DNA of 64,000 nt, from contig JAIXMO010000027.1 of assembly GCA_025677825.1 (NCBI GenBank), positions 186,001 through 250,000 of the forward strand, in the 5' to 3' direction. The translations under genes were made by a program, and so were the position numbers. Origin of the DNA: Helicostylum pulchrum. Lineage: Eukaryota > Mucoromycota > Mucoromycetes > Mucorales > Mucoraceae. Of this stretch, positions 10,438-21,577 are shown piece after piece; position 1 is the stretch's first letter; each line of letters opens with the position of its first letter. Below the pieces are notes generated by a model. The model worked only from the letters and a program-made list of their open reading frames with translations, made no database searches and was not told the origin of the DNA.

Positions 10438-13400
10438 TTATTCTACAGGACATTGAAGAGGAGTTCTTGCAATAGTTTTGTCACAAAGTTCACCAAGGAA
10501 ATTGAAACGGCGGAAATATTTTGCAGTATGTTCGATAGTTTCAGGACTAACCTCCTCTTCTTCGTCATCATCTTCATTATCAGAAATATCTAGACATGAG
10601 AAACCTGTAGCGGATCGTTGAGCCTTTCTTCTACTATCGTTTAATTTAACATTGGCAAGTTTCTCTTCAAGTTCTGTCAACTCGTTCTTTTTACTAACAA
10701 TGTCTTTTTGAATATCACGTACAGCTCGATGAAGTGAGTACAAAGTAAGTTCTCTATACATGTAAAGTTAGTTGTGTATACTTTTTATTTTATTTTTTTA
10801 TACACCTTACCCAGCATCATGATCACGTTTGATTCTGTTACGCTTTTTGTAGTCTTGCATTTTGAATTCCAAATTACTTAATACAGACTGATAAGCTTCA
10901 TATTTGTTCTCAATTGTATTTAACACTTGTTTTGTTTCCGGGTCCAATTCTCTGTTATCAATCATATCAACTACATCAGAATTAACTTCTTTTTGTAAAA
11001 GATATTTAATATCTTCTTTTTTATCCATTGCTAAAAAAAAATGGAAAATATTTAATAAAAAATGTTTGTGTATGTTTGCAAGTATACTTACCTTTTTTAC
11101 AATTAATAGTAAGATTTTGAAGTGATTCTGTAATTGCATCAGATTGGTCTTTTGCGATACTATCAATAATACTTTGTGTTAAAGCTCCATACTCTGCCAC
11201 ATCGTTTAAATTCCAGGTTGAATTCTTGTCTTTTAAACTATCTTTTGTTTTAGGTGTAGATGAGGAATTGGCTGCAATTGCTTTACTGAGCCTTTCATTG
11301 AGAAGGTGTAATTTTGAAATACCTTCTGTTACCGTGATATAGATGATTTCATATTCTCTACCCATACCGGGCTTTGCTGTAACTGTCAACTTTTCTTCAG
11401 TAGGTTTTGGTTCAGCAGGTTTTGATGTAGTAGTAGTAGTAGTAGTGGTAGCGGTAGATTTACCTTTTGAGATAGGAGGAGGAGAAGGTGTCTTGAATGG
11501 AGTCGTAGTAGTTGTAGTAGCAGGAGGTGAAGTAGTAGTAGGCGCGGTAGGTATAGGTTTTATCGCTGGTTCAGCTGTAGTGGTAGAAGACCCAAAGCTA
11601 ACAGGTGGTGAGGGCGCACCAAACAATGGTTTACTGGTAGGAGCAATTGCACCGGAAACAGTGTTCTTGGCAAGCGAACCAAATCCACCACTACCAAGTG
11701 TATTTGTAGATCCAAATGTAGGCGCCGCAGTAGTTGTAGTTGTTTTAACTGGAGGTATAGGAGCAGCAGTCATAGCTGAAGAGGATGCAAATTTAGTTGC
11801 TTCAAAACCTGTTGGTTGTTGAGTTGTGGATGATGAGCCAAAGCTACTGGCAGTAGCGGTGGAAGAACCAAATCCAGTCGCCGGTGTTGTGGTTGGGTTG
11901 GTGGCACCAGGTACTTTGTTTAAAGCCAATGCTCCAAATCCACCAACGGCAGAAGTAGAACCAAATGAAGGTGTGGCGGGGTTAGTTGCTCCAGGAACCT
12001 TATTTAAAGACAAAGACCCAAATCCACCAGCGGCAGAAGTAGAGCCGAACGATGAGCTAGCGGTAGGGTTAGTAGCACCAGGAACCTTGTTTGCGGCGAA
12101 GGATCCAAAACCGCCCATCGTGGAGGTTGAACCGAAACCAGATGCTGCAGGTTTAGTAGAAGTAGATCCAAACCCAGTTGTGGTGGGTTGAGTGGAGGTA
12201 GAACCGAAACCAGTAGTAATAGATTGGGTAGAGGTAGAACCAAATGCAGATGTGGTAGGTTGTTTAGAGGCAGAGCCGAAAGTTGTAGTACTACCGAATG
12301 CAGGAACAGCTTCAGTCTTATTTGGTGTTACACTAAATGAAGATAATGGCTTATCGACAGTGGTAGTTTCAGGCTTGGTAGAGGAAAATCCAATACTCGT
12401 TGTAGACCCAAATGAAGGCGCTACCGCAGGCGATGTAGCTTTAACAGCGCCGAAACCAGTGCTAGGCGTAGCAGGTATCTTTTGAGCAGAACCCAAATTG
12501 GAGAAGGAAGGGATACTGCCACCAAAACCACCAAAGCCAACGGTTGGGGATTCACTTTTACCAGATAAAAGGTCTCCAAATGAACCAGTGTTGCTTGAAG
12601 ACGCAGATCCAAAGGCAGAAAATGCAGATGGTTGTTGTGCAGGCGCTGTAACCTCGGGAGCTTTTGCAGCTGATGTAGTGGTACTCGTACTAGTTGCAGC
12701 ACCGGTAAAAGAAGCGGCGACAGAATAGGGCTCACTTCTACGAGCAATTTCAATATTGTAACAGTGGTAAGCACCAATGTGACCTTCGTCATTAATAATA
12801 TAGAAAATCGGCATGGGACTAATACCGATATCACCTTCACTAGCATCAAGTGGAGGTAATCGTTCATCGGCAGTGAAATCGATAGCTAAACCAAGTGGGA
12901 ATGTATCCATTGAAGTTTCATCCGATAAAGGTAAATTAGCTACGCCATCTTCAGGTAATGCCCAAGTTGCCCATTCTCCATTTTCATCTTGTCCAACAAC
13001 AGATAATTCACCCGCAGCAGCATTTGCAATGATAACAGCGTACTTTACTTCCTTTCCAAGATTACGAATAGTTTCCATGTAAAAATGATTTCCACGTCCT
13101 TCGTCACTGAAAATAGGCGTGATTTCTGCTAAGTGAATATATTCAGGAACGTTGGATCCGTTCGCTGGTTTTCTGTTGATAATGTATCCATCGTGTATAT
13201 ATTCATCGTGTTCGGTTTCACGTTTACGAGAATATAAAACAAGGAAAATATGATTTTCAATCCATAAAACATCATGAACTAAATTTTTAACAAAAAAAAA
13301 AAATATCAGTATTTATAAATATGCAATTGTATAGTTTTTTTTTACCGTATCGATTTTGAGTCTCTTGACCACCTTCAGTACTCATCAATTTGGGAATACT

Positions 13401-14306
13401 TAATTCAGCTTTGGCAGCGCCATTGGTGTCAAAATGTCCAAGTCCACCGTCAAGCTTACCGCAAACAATTTGCTTTCCTTTTGGAGACCAACAAATAGCA
13501 GATACATTATCAGCTGGAAGATGAGATACTGTATTTCCATTAGTGAAGTCGATGATTTTACACTGATTATTATTGAATAATACGGCGGCTAAATTAGGTA
13601 ATGCTTCTGGATTAGGTCGTAAATCAATAATATCATGACCCAAATCAAAGGTTTGAATAGGTGATACGTTTTCCTTCTACAAAAATAAATAAAATAAATT
13701 GAGACAAAGCAATATAACAATTAAAATAAATCAATATAAATATTTACATTATTATTAATGTCGTCAACTGTATAAACTAATAATTTACCACCTTCTGTAG
13801 CTACTAAAAGTTGAGTTTCTTCTGCGGAAAAGCGAATTTGGCGAACGGCATTTTTCAATGACACAGAAATTTTTCCTTCTTCCAGAGCAACAGTAGTTTT
13901 CTTCTGTGCACTATAAAAAGTTTTTCGAAGTAATTTTGTTGAGTCAAGAATAAAACCTGGTAGAAAAAAAAAGTTATAGTAAGCATAAAGTTGTCTACAG
14001 GAAAAAAAGGGGGGGGGGGAAAGCTTATGGTATTACCAGAGGTAGTAGCCGCAGCAACATAGCCATGTTTGTTTGATACCGCAATTAAAGAAACTGTAGC
14101 AGGATACTTTGAATTATCAAAAGAATCCTCTTGCAAACTAACTTTAGCATCGGGAACAAGAGCTGTGAATTTAAAAAACTAGATATGAAACTCATTAGCA
14201 ACGATATATTGATATCTACTTTGTGTTTTGTGTATGTTTTTTTTACCTCAACATTAGTTGGGTCTAAAGGTTCATTTGAATCTTCTAAAGCACTATACGG
14301 ATTCAT
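10438..14306 (-). CDS. FG nucleoporin of the cytoplasmic filaments (Nup159/Nup214)
   Basis: Seven exons (14247-14306, 14037-14178, 13748-13956, 13346-13676, 11092-13278, 10811-11030, 10438-10753) give 1154 aa. The N-terminal ~430 residues read as a beta-propeller: FFKFTALVPDAKV then LIAVSNKHGYVAAATTSG, like the Nup214 start, and later DVLWIENHIFLVLYSRKRE and YAVIIANAAAGEL. The centre is a long FG region with repeated FGS, GFGS and SFGST units, rich in Ser/Thr. The C-terminus is helical and coiled-coil-like, as needed for docking on Nup82/Nup88. The propeller recruits the DEAD-box helicase Dbp5 for mRNA export. The second exon depends on the acceptor before FFKFTAL; the downstream AG would shift the frame. 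Confidence 0.9.
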
Positions 14307-14955
14307 TGAATATTTTTGATTAGAGAAACACGGTCAAAGTAAAGAAAAAGGTAAAAAAAAAAAGGTGTTTTGAATATCAGTTTTCAAGTATTTTTTTATT
14401 TTACAAGTCACGAATAACTTTAAAATACGGAAGGTTACCTGTAGCTTGCTTCTTATAATAGAGAAACACATTGAAGAATGAGACTGAGTTTTTATTTTAC
14501 AAGTACCTTGAATAGTTATATCTCTTTCTAATTAGTTTTAATGATGAAATGGCAACTGAGTTACTACGCGTAGAAGGTGTTGACTTCATAGCCTCCGCTA
14601 CGCGATTTTTTTTCCCAATTTATCACTGTATGATTGTATATTTGTACTTGGATATTCTTCAGGTTTATAAATAATCCCCGAAAGAAACCATAGTCAGCTT
14701 TACTGTCTTCAGTAAAATTTTCAGCGAGAGTTTTGTTATTTCGATAAAATCAAAACTCTTTGGTACAACGACTGCATAAAATTTCTCCAAAAAAAGAGAT
14801 TGTGACATTATTCTTGATTCACATCAGAATAACGCTATAAGCCAATAGATCAAAGCAATTATTTATACATGTTTTTTGTTTTGTATTAGGTCAAAACTTT
14901 TATTATAAATATACAGAAATACTAGGTGCGAAAAAAATATATATATGCAACTTTT
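14307..14955. other. Intergenic, no gene seen
   Basis: About 650 bp between the nucleoporin start and the end of the EF-Ts gene. It should hold the nucleoporin promoter and the EF-Ts terminator. A loose inverted pair around 14565-14605 (CTACGCGTAG and CTACGCG) is the only structure noticed. Confidence 0.5.
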
Positions 14956-16044
14956 CTAATTACCATTAACAGCTTGGTTAACCTCCTCAGCAAAATCATT
15001 TTCCTTCTTCTCAATACCCTCTCCAACTTCCCAACGAATGAAATCTACAACTTCAGCATCGGCAGCTTGCTCAACATATTCAGCAATAGTTAATTCAGGC
15101 TTTAAGAGGTACTTTTGCTTATTCAATACGTGAGTTTCTTCAAATTCTTGCAGGTTGGTTTGAGCAGCAAGTTCGGATTCGGGAACATCGTTGGTGTTCA
15201 AATAGAGGGGGTTGAATCCAACAACTTGACGTGCTACTTGACGTGCAGTCTTTGATAAAGTTTCAGCAGCAGTAGTATCGAGTTCGGCTAAAGTAACCTT
15301 CTTGGGTTGTAAAATAGCAAGACCACCCATCTTTCCGCTGGATGCATCACCACCGTGGATATAACTGGCAGAGACACCACTGGAGACAATGGCAGCGCGT
15401 CTCAAGGAGATGTTCTCACCAAGCTTACCAATGGTTTCAACAATGGTTTCTCCAACAGTCTTTCCAAAATCATGTTCGTGTAAGTCGGTCTGGCTGGGAT
15501 GAGGTAATAAAGGTGCGTTTAAAAGTGAATCGACGGCGATAATTTCAATGGCACGACCACTACCAGTGGCTTCATGCATCAATAAAGAAGTTGCGGCAAT
15601 TCTGGAAGCGAGGTTTTTGAATACATCATTTCTAGAAACGAAATCGGTTTCACAGTTTAACTATTAAATAAAATAAAAAAAGTTTAGTTATACACGTATA
15701 TAGATACGAATGCCATGTTATCTTACTTCAACAATAGTACTCTTGAAACCGTTAGCAACAGGAGCTTGAACAGAGGCGGTAGTAATCAAACCTTCACCAG
15801 CAATTCTACCAGAAACCTTTTGAGCCTTCTTAGCTCCGGAGATTTGAGCATCCTCGGATAACCAAGCTAAAGCCTTTGCATAGTCGTTGTTGGTCTTGAC
15901 AAGGGCTTCTTTAGCCTTTGTCATAGAGACTTCGGTTTCTTTACGAAGTTCCTTTAATAATTTAATGTTGGGCTTAACAGCAGCAGTAGTGTAGGATCTA
16001 GCCCAAGTTTGAGGTAAACTGCGGATAATACTAAACTTATTCAT
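14956..16044 (-). CDS. Mitochondrial translation elongation factor Ts
   Basis: Two exons (15727-16044 and 14956-15660) give 340 aa. The first ~25 residues after MNKFSIIRSL are basic and serine-rich, a likely mitochondrial presequence. Then come the EF-Ts N-terminal UBA-like domain (IKLLKELRKETEVSMTKAKE, ALVKTNNDYAKALAWL), the signature CETDFVSRND just after the intron, and the core dimerisation domain. EF-Ts recycles EF-Tu by GDP/GTP exchange during organellar translation. I chose the ATG of MNKFSII because upstream in-frame residues are hydrophobic leader-like and the exon is preceded by a typical A-rich leader. It is divergent from the eL30 gene across 320 bp. Confidence 0.93.
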
Positions 16045-16364
16045 ACTATATAATAAAAATGACAGAAACAAGTAAAAAGAGAAAATAAAATAAAAAAGAG
16101 ACAGGGGCAATCTTTGCATTTTTCTTTTTTATTAAATCCCAATCTGTTATTCTCAGCGTAATTAAAGAGTTGTTATGATTCGCTCTGAAGGGTGGCTTAT
16201 ATTTTTTTTTTTGCGAAATTTTTTTAAAATTTAGTTTAGGGGAGTGGGTTAAGCTTGCAATAATAGAAATCCTTCTCTTTCCGTTATACTTAAGTAAGTA
16301 CTTGAGTGTATGTAAAAGTAGACGAAACGCGTTTTATTAACGAAAAAAAATTTCTTAGTTAAAA
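16045..16364. promoter_or_regulatory. Shared divergent promoter region (EF-Ts / eL30)
   Basis: The 320 bp between two divergent start codons must carry both promoters. It contains T-rich tracts and a GTAAGTACTTG-like segment. No specific factor site could be assigned. Confidence 0.45.
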
Positions 16365-16857
16365 ATGGCCCCTACTGTCAAGTCCAAGAAGAACGCCGAG
16401 TCCATCAACTCTCGTCTCCAACTCGTTACCAAGTCTGGTAAGTACACTCTTGGTTACAAGACCACCTTGAAGACTGTCCGTCAAGGAAAGGGTAAGTGAA
16501 ACCAACAAAACCAACAACTACAACAAAACGATCTCGCGCTATTATTATATGGGGGGACAGGAGCCCTTTTTTTATTATTATGCTTTTGTCCTTTATTTTT
16601 TCTCTGGCAGAGATCGTCCCCCTTTCAACATTGACTAATGCTTTTAATTCAATTTAGCCAAGTTGATCATCATCGCCGGTAACTGTCCTCCTCTCCGTAA
16701 GTCTGAGATCGAATACTACGCTATGTTGTCCAAGACTGGTGTTCACCACTACAACGGTAACAACATCGATCTCGGTACCGCTTGTGGTAAGCTCTTCCGT
16801 ACCAGTGTCCTCTCCATCACTGATGCTGGTGACTCTGACATTTTGTCTGCCCAATAA
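16365..16857 (+). CDS. RPL30: 60S ribosomal protein eL30
   Basis: Two exons (16365-16491 and 16658-16857) with a 166-nt intron give 108 aa, the normal eL30 length. The sequence starts [20 protein letters not shown] and contains the L7Ae/L30e-fold hallmarks [20 protein letters not shown] and [14 protein letters not shown]. The protein sits in the large ribosomal subunit near the subunit interface. Codon use is markedly C-ending (AAG, GGT, CTC, ATC, TAC) compared with its AT-rich neighbours, as expected for a very highly expressed gene. In budding yeast eL30 regulates splicing of its own transcript; whether that happens here is unknown, though the intron is long for this window. The stop is only about 95 bp from the convergent neighbour. 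Confidence 0.97.
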
Positions 16858-16952
16858 GTTTATTCTTTTATAGAATAAAAAACTATATACAATTTTTTTT
16901 ACTTGGAAAATAAACAATTATCTAAAATATGTATAAAAAAAAAAATATTGGT

Positions 16953-19855
16953 TTATTGTAAATCACTTGTTAATCTTTGTTTAAGTTTTTCTACATCGTA
17001 TACGGGTAAACCACACGTAAAGTTTTCACAAATGTATGCTGTAGGCTCTTTTACGTTTCTCTTTTGTTCTCCAATTTGTCTAATGATTGAATTGTGTTGA
17101 GCAATAAATCCATGGCCAGTCGCTAAAGCTACTAATTTGTTAGGTAAGAATACGCGAGAAACAATCTTTTCGAACTCGCGCATACGGCTGTCTGTTGGGT
17201 CACCAGCTAATACAATCTAGTACAATCGTTAGAATATCTGATTTTCTCCTATGTATTCGTTTCCTTCTTCTTTTTTTTACCTCCTTAAGACCATTGGATA
17301 CCAACATGAAGGCAGCTACTAAGGCAGGTATAGCGAAAGGGAATTTACTCAAAGATAACTTAAAAGCATTTACTGTACTTTGAGCTTTACTAGAGTATTC
17401 GGGTAACTCTAAAAGGGAAGCAAGACGAACCAAATTTCTTAAAGAAACAGAATTTCTATACATATACAAAAAGTTAATGATAACACATCAACAATAAAAT
17501 ATCATGTCTTACGCCGAAGGCTCAGCACCATCCTGTTCTTCCTTCATTCTAACAAGGATAGTTTTATCATGTTTTGTTACGTTAAAATAACCGCCAGATT
17601 CTGTGTCGTAAAATAAATCGTTTTGCTTTTCTTGGAGTTCATAGGCCCATTGAATCCAACGTTCGTCAAACGTAGCCTCGTATAAGTCTAGTAAGGCTTG
17701 GATCAAATCACTATAATCGTCAATAAATCCTTCAATATCAGATGGACCTTGACAATAGCTTCTTAATACGGTATGTGTTGTAGGGTTATAAAGTTCTCGA
17801 TAAATAAATTCGGCAGCGTTTATGGCTAATTGTAAAACCTGTCTGTCTTGAAGTGCCTCGTACGCGTGGACTAAGCCAGTAATCATTAAACCGTTCCAAG
17901 AAGTCAAAATCTAGACATGTTTATATAAAAAAATTAAACAATCGCAAAGGAATATAGAATTAGTCTAAAGAAGTACCTTTTCGTCACGGTGAGGTTTAGG
18001 ACGAACGCGAGAGCGATAATCCCATAATTTACTTTTACTAGAATTTAAAATACGTATAACTTCAGTAGGTGTCATATTGGCAGTTTTAGCTGTATCCTCA
18101 ATTGATCCGGTTTCCATTAACACATTCTACACATTATATCTTGTCAATTATATCTCTCTTTACAAAGTATACATTTATATATATTTCTTCGGTCTAACCT
18201 TATTAACCAACTCTTTTTGAGGATCTTGAGTAGGATCTACATTTCCTTGCTTCCTACAACCATAGTGAACGCTAAATACATGAGCATCCAAAGGATCCAA
18301 AATTCTAATTAATTCATATTCCTCCCAGACGCAAAATGCACCTTCCAATTTCTTGTTAGAATCTCTAGTTGGTAAAGAATCTGCATCCTCCGCAGAATAA
18401 AACCCTCCGGCAGTATGTTGAAGATCTCGAGATACGTAACAAATAATATCCTGTATCACATTAGCAAAAAGAGTTTCACCAGTGATTTGATACGCTGACG
18501 AATAAAGTGATAATAACTGAGCTTGATCATAAAGCATCTTTTCAAAATGAGGAATATGCCATTTTTTGTCTGTACTATAACGATGAAATCCACTTCCAAT
18601 ATGATCTATATAGATATATACGTCAGTATGTATTCTATGTACTAGAAAAAAAAGGGGGTGTAGCTAACCATGAATTCCACCCGCTGCAATTTTTTTCAAG
18701 GTAAACAATGCCATATCTAATGCCTTCTGAGCATGAGCCGATTTATTTGTATTTTGACGATTATACATATAATAGTCAATCAAAAATTGTAACTGAACAG
18801 GTGTAGGAAACTTGGGTGCAGGACCGAATCCTCCATACACAGAGTCAAATGAATTTACAAAATGATCGTAGGTTTCATCTGCAACTTCAATTGGGTTCAA
18901 TTCCTTTTTATCGCTTACTGGTTTTGTTTGGATATACGATTTAAGTTGGTTGGTCATACTTTCGCCAGAAGCCTTTATTTTTTGAGGATCGGTTTTCCAA
19001 AGGCTATGAATACGGATAAGTAAGGTCTTAAATCCAGGTCTACCGTGTTGATCTTCTGGTGGGAAATAAGATGCACCGAAAAATGGGTTAAGTTCGGGCG
19101 TCAAAAAAACAGACATAGGCCATCCACCTGTACCAGATGTCAATTGAATATATGTCATGTATAATTTATCTACACCAGGATTTTCCTCTCTTTTTTTTGG
19201 GGGGAGTTTATTTAGTACATATTTTTTTTTTCGACTGTAGCGTACATGTGTATATCAACTGTTACCTATCAACTGATAAATTATGTCAGTAATTTTGTTG
19301 GTACAAATCAATTTTGTGTATTACCTTTCACGTTTACATAATATTCATTCATTACGCTAGCAACGCTTTCGTTTTCAAAAGACTCATGTTCCATGACATG
19401 ACACCAACTAAATTAGGGTTAATCTCTTGTTTTTATCCAGGCTAAAACGGACAATAGAACTTACTGACATGTACTATATCCTACACTGAGAAAGATGGGT
19501 TTGTTTTCTCTACGAGCTTTTTCAAAGGCTTCTTCTCCCCAAGGAAACCAATCCACCTAAATATATGTAATATCGTTAATCGCTATCATGGTCTTTTTTT
19601 TTTTTTAAAAAAAAACGTACGGGATTGTGAGCTTAAAAAAGGAAGCAAGAAGAAGAAGAAGAAAAAAGGACGAATGAATAATTCTATAATATAAAAAAAA
19701 GTGTATGTATATAATATTCACCATGTTGCTACAAAGTTAAAGGCTATATTAATATATTACGGTTGACAGGTTAACATGAGGTTTTTTTTTTTTAATTTTT
19801 TTACCAGTAAATAAGGACTTTTTTCCTTTACGAGTCTATTCGTAAAGCGAGACAT
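16953..19855 (-). CDS. Thioredoxin-fold/six-hairpin protein of the SPATA20/YyaL family
   Basis: Twelve exons (19805-19855, 19722-19728, 19621-19631, 19465-19556, 19325-19407, 19266-19272, 18669-19189, 18199-18605, 17977-18126, 17513-17910, 17281-17455, 16953-17216) give 721 aa, close to family length. The N-terminal thioredoxin-like DUF255 domain has [20 protein letters not shown], the CHWC motif, [11 protein letters not shown] and [13 protein letters not shown]. An (alpha/alpha)6-barrel follows with [32 protein letters not shown] and LTSWNGLMI. Three exons are only 7, 11 and 7 nt and are required for this domain. Family function is unclear: sperm protein in mammals, unknown in bacteria. No signal peptide is evident. 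Confidence 0.9.
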
Positions 19856-19970
19856 TATTAAAAGAAAAAGCGGGAAAAAAACCCCAAAAAAAGCAAACAG
19901 TCATTAAATCCGAAAAATAAATAAAAAAACAATTTATTTTTTTAAAAAAGAAGCAAAAAAAATAAATAGA

Positions 19971-21260
19971 TTATATATTAGAAGATGAAGAAGAAGCCTT
20001 TTTACTACTAAATAGTTTTGATAATGAAGCCTTTTTGCTAACGATGGAACGAATCATAAAATTACGTTGTTGAGGAACAGGTGGAGGAGTAGAAGAAGAT
20101 TTTTTCATAGATTCTGATAAAGTTGATTTGGAAGGGAAAGATCTACTTTTAGTAATGGCAGGCGGTTTACATCGGGGTGCTAAATTATTACTGATAGGTC
20201 GAAAGGCAGAAATACTGGATTCGCTTCGTACCATTGAAAAGGATTGTTTCTTGATATATTGTTCTGGAAAGGTACCATCCGTTTCAACCTTTTCTTTAGC
20301 AAATTCAGTAGACTGATCTCCTAGAAACCAACTCTTCCATTGAGCACTGCTACTGAGCAAAGGTGAACTAGCGTCACTATTACTACTAAAACTGTTTTCA
20401 GATACCAAGTCAGAGTTACGCTTTTGAATCTCTTTCCAGCTAGATGCTTGATGTGAATTCTGGTAATAACTTTCATATTTTCGGTTTGTAAAATCTTGAT
20501 TTCGGTTGGTTGATATATTTGGCGAAGACATGGATGAAGTGATACTTTGAGAATATATACGAGAGGCCAAAGGGGATATATATTCACTCGCTTCTTCTTC
20601 TTCCTCTCCATTTAATTCTTCAACAACTTGTCTCGATTCCAGATCAATAAATTCTTCTTTTTCAATAGATAAATCTATTAATTCATCTAAATTATAACCA
20701 TAGTTCGCAAGAAAGGTTTCCTCATCCTCTTCTTTGTCTTCTTCTTCTTCTTCTTCTTTAGAAATCATGATGGATTCATCATCATGTAAATTATCTTGAG
20801 TCGGTATATTAATATGTTGGACAAGTAATGGAGCATGAACATCTTCTTCTGAGCCTGTCAGAGAGGAAGTATTAGATAACATACGTGGACGGGTAATACC
20901 AATAAGTTCTGGATCTCCTAAAGCCTGTAATAATTCTTGACGAGCATCCAGTAACCGTTGCATTGTCTTGAGACTAAGTATATTCATTGTGTGGACTGCT
21001 TCTGCTAAACTCAGTTCCTCGCGTGCACTCCAAGCTTGTGCACATTGTAACATTTGCTTTGAGTCTAGCCAGTGTTGATCGAGATAATGATCCATAAGTC
21101 TCATCCAAGCTAGCCGGACATAATCATGGTTAGGTTCAGCAGGTGCATGATCAATCAATTGGGTTTTCCAAGCTCGAATTAAAGTTTCGTACTCTTCTTC
21201 GACGCATGGATCATGAGGGTGTAAAAGGAATGGTGGTGCGTCCTGCGCATTAGAAAACAT
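19971..21260 (-). CDS. Unknown acidic/serine-rich protein, 429 aa, single exon
   Basis: One uninterrupted frame, unusual among these intron-rich neighbours. Residues 1-115 look folded and helical (EEEYETLIRAWKTQLIDHAP, LDQHWLDSKQMLQCAQAWSA, LLDARQELLQALG). Next comes an acidic stretch with runs of glutamate around residues 165-185, a long Ser/Asn-rich disordered region, and a basic, serine-rich C-terminus (KKASLSKLFSSKKASSSSS). A short proline segment (STPPPVPQQ) could bind SH3 or profilin. No membrane segment or catalytic motif. I do not recognise the family; a regulatory or scaffold role would only be a guess. It is divergent from the SANT/U-box gene across about 317 bp, which must contain both promoters. 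Confidence 0.75.
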   Translation of the reverse strand: MFSNAQDAPPFLLHPHDPCVEEEYETLIRAWKTQLIDHAPAEPNHDYVRLAWMRLMDHYLDQHWLDSKQMLQCAQAWSAREELSLAEAVHTMNILSLKTMQRLLDARQELLQALGDPELIGITRPRMLSNTSSLTGSEEDVHAPLLVQHINIPTQDNLHDDESIMISKEEEEEEDKEEDEETFLANYGYNLDELIDLSIEKEEFIDLESRQVVEELNGEEEEEASEYISPLASRIYSQSITSSMSSPNISTNRNQDFTNRKYESYYQNSHQASSWKEIQKRNSDLVSENSFSSNSDASSPLLSSSAQWKSWFLGDQSTEFAKEKVETDGTFPEQYIKKQSFSMVRSESSISAFRPISNNLAPRCKPPAITKSRSFPSKSTLSESMKKSSSTPPPVPQQRNFMIRSIVSKKASLSKLFSSKKASSSSSNI

Positions 21261-21577
21261 AATTTTTATTTATTATTATAGAAAATGAGCGTAAATTAAA
21301 GAGAGAAAAGGAAACGAAAAAGTTATGAAAAGAAAAAAGTACATTATATTTATAGATGCTTATTTTTATAGTGAAAAAAAAAGTACTTTGCCAATTTTGA
21401 CATTTATTGCATTCCCACCAACTCCTTTTTAATCACTTTCCCCTTTTTAATACATTGATAGTTTATAATAGTCACTATTTTTGCGTTACAAATAAAGTCA
21501 TTATATTTGTTGTTTAAACAACCCAGTTTTTTTTTTCCTCTTCCTCTTTTTAAAAATATTTCTTTAGCTTAAAAAAA

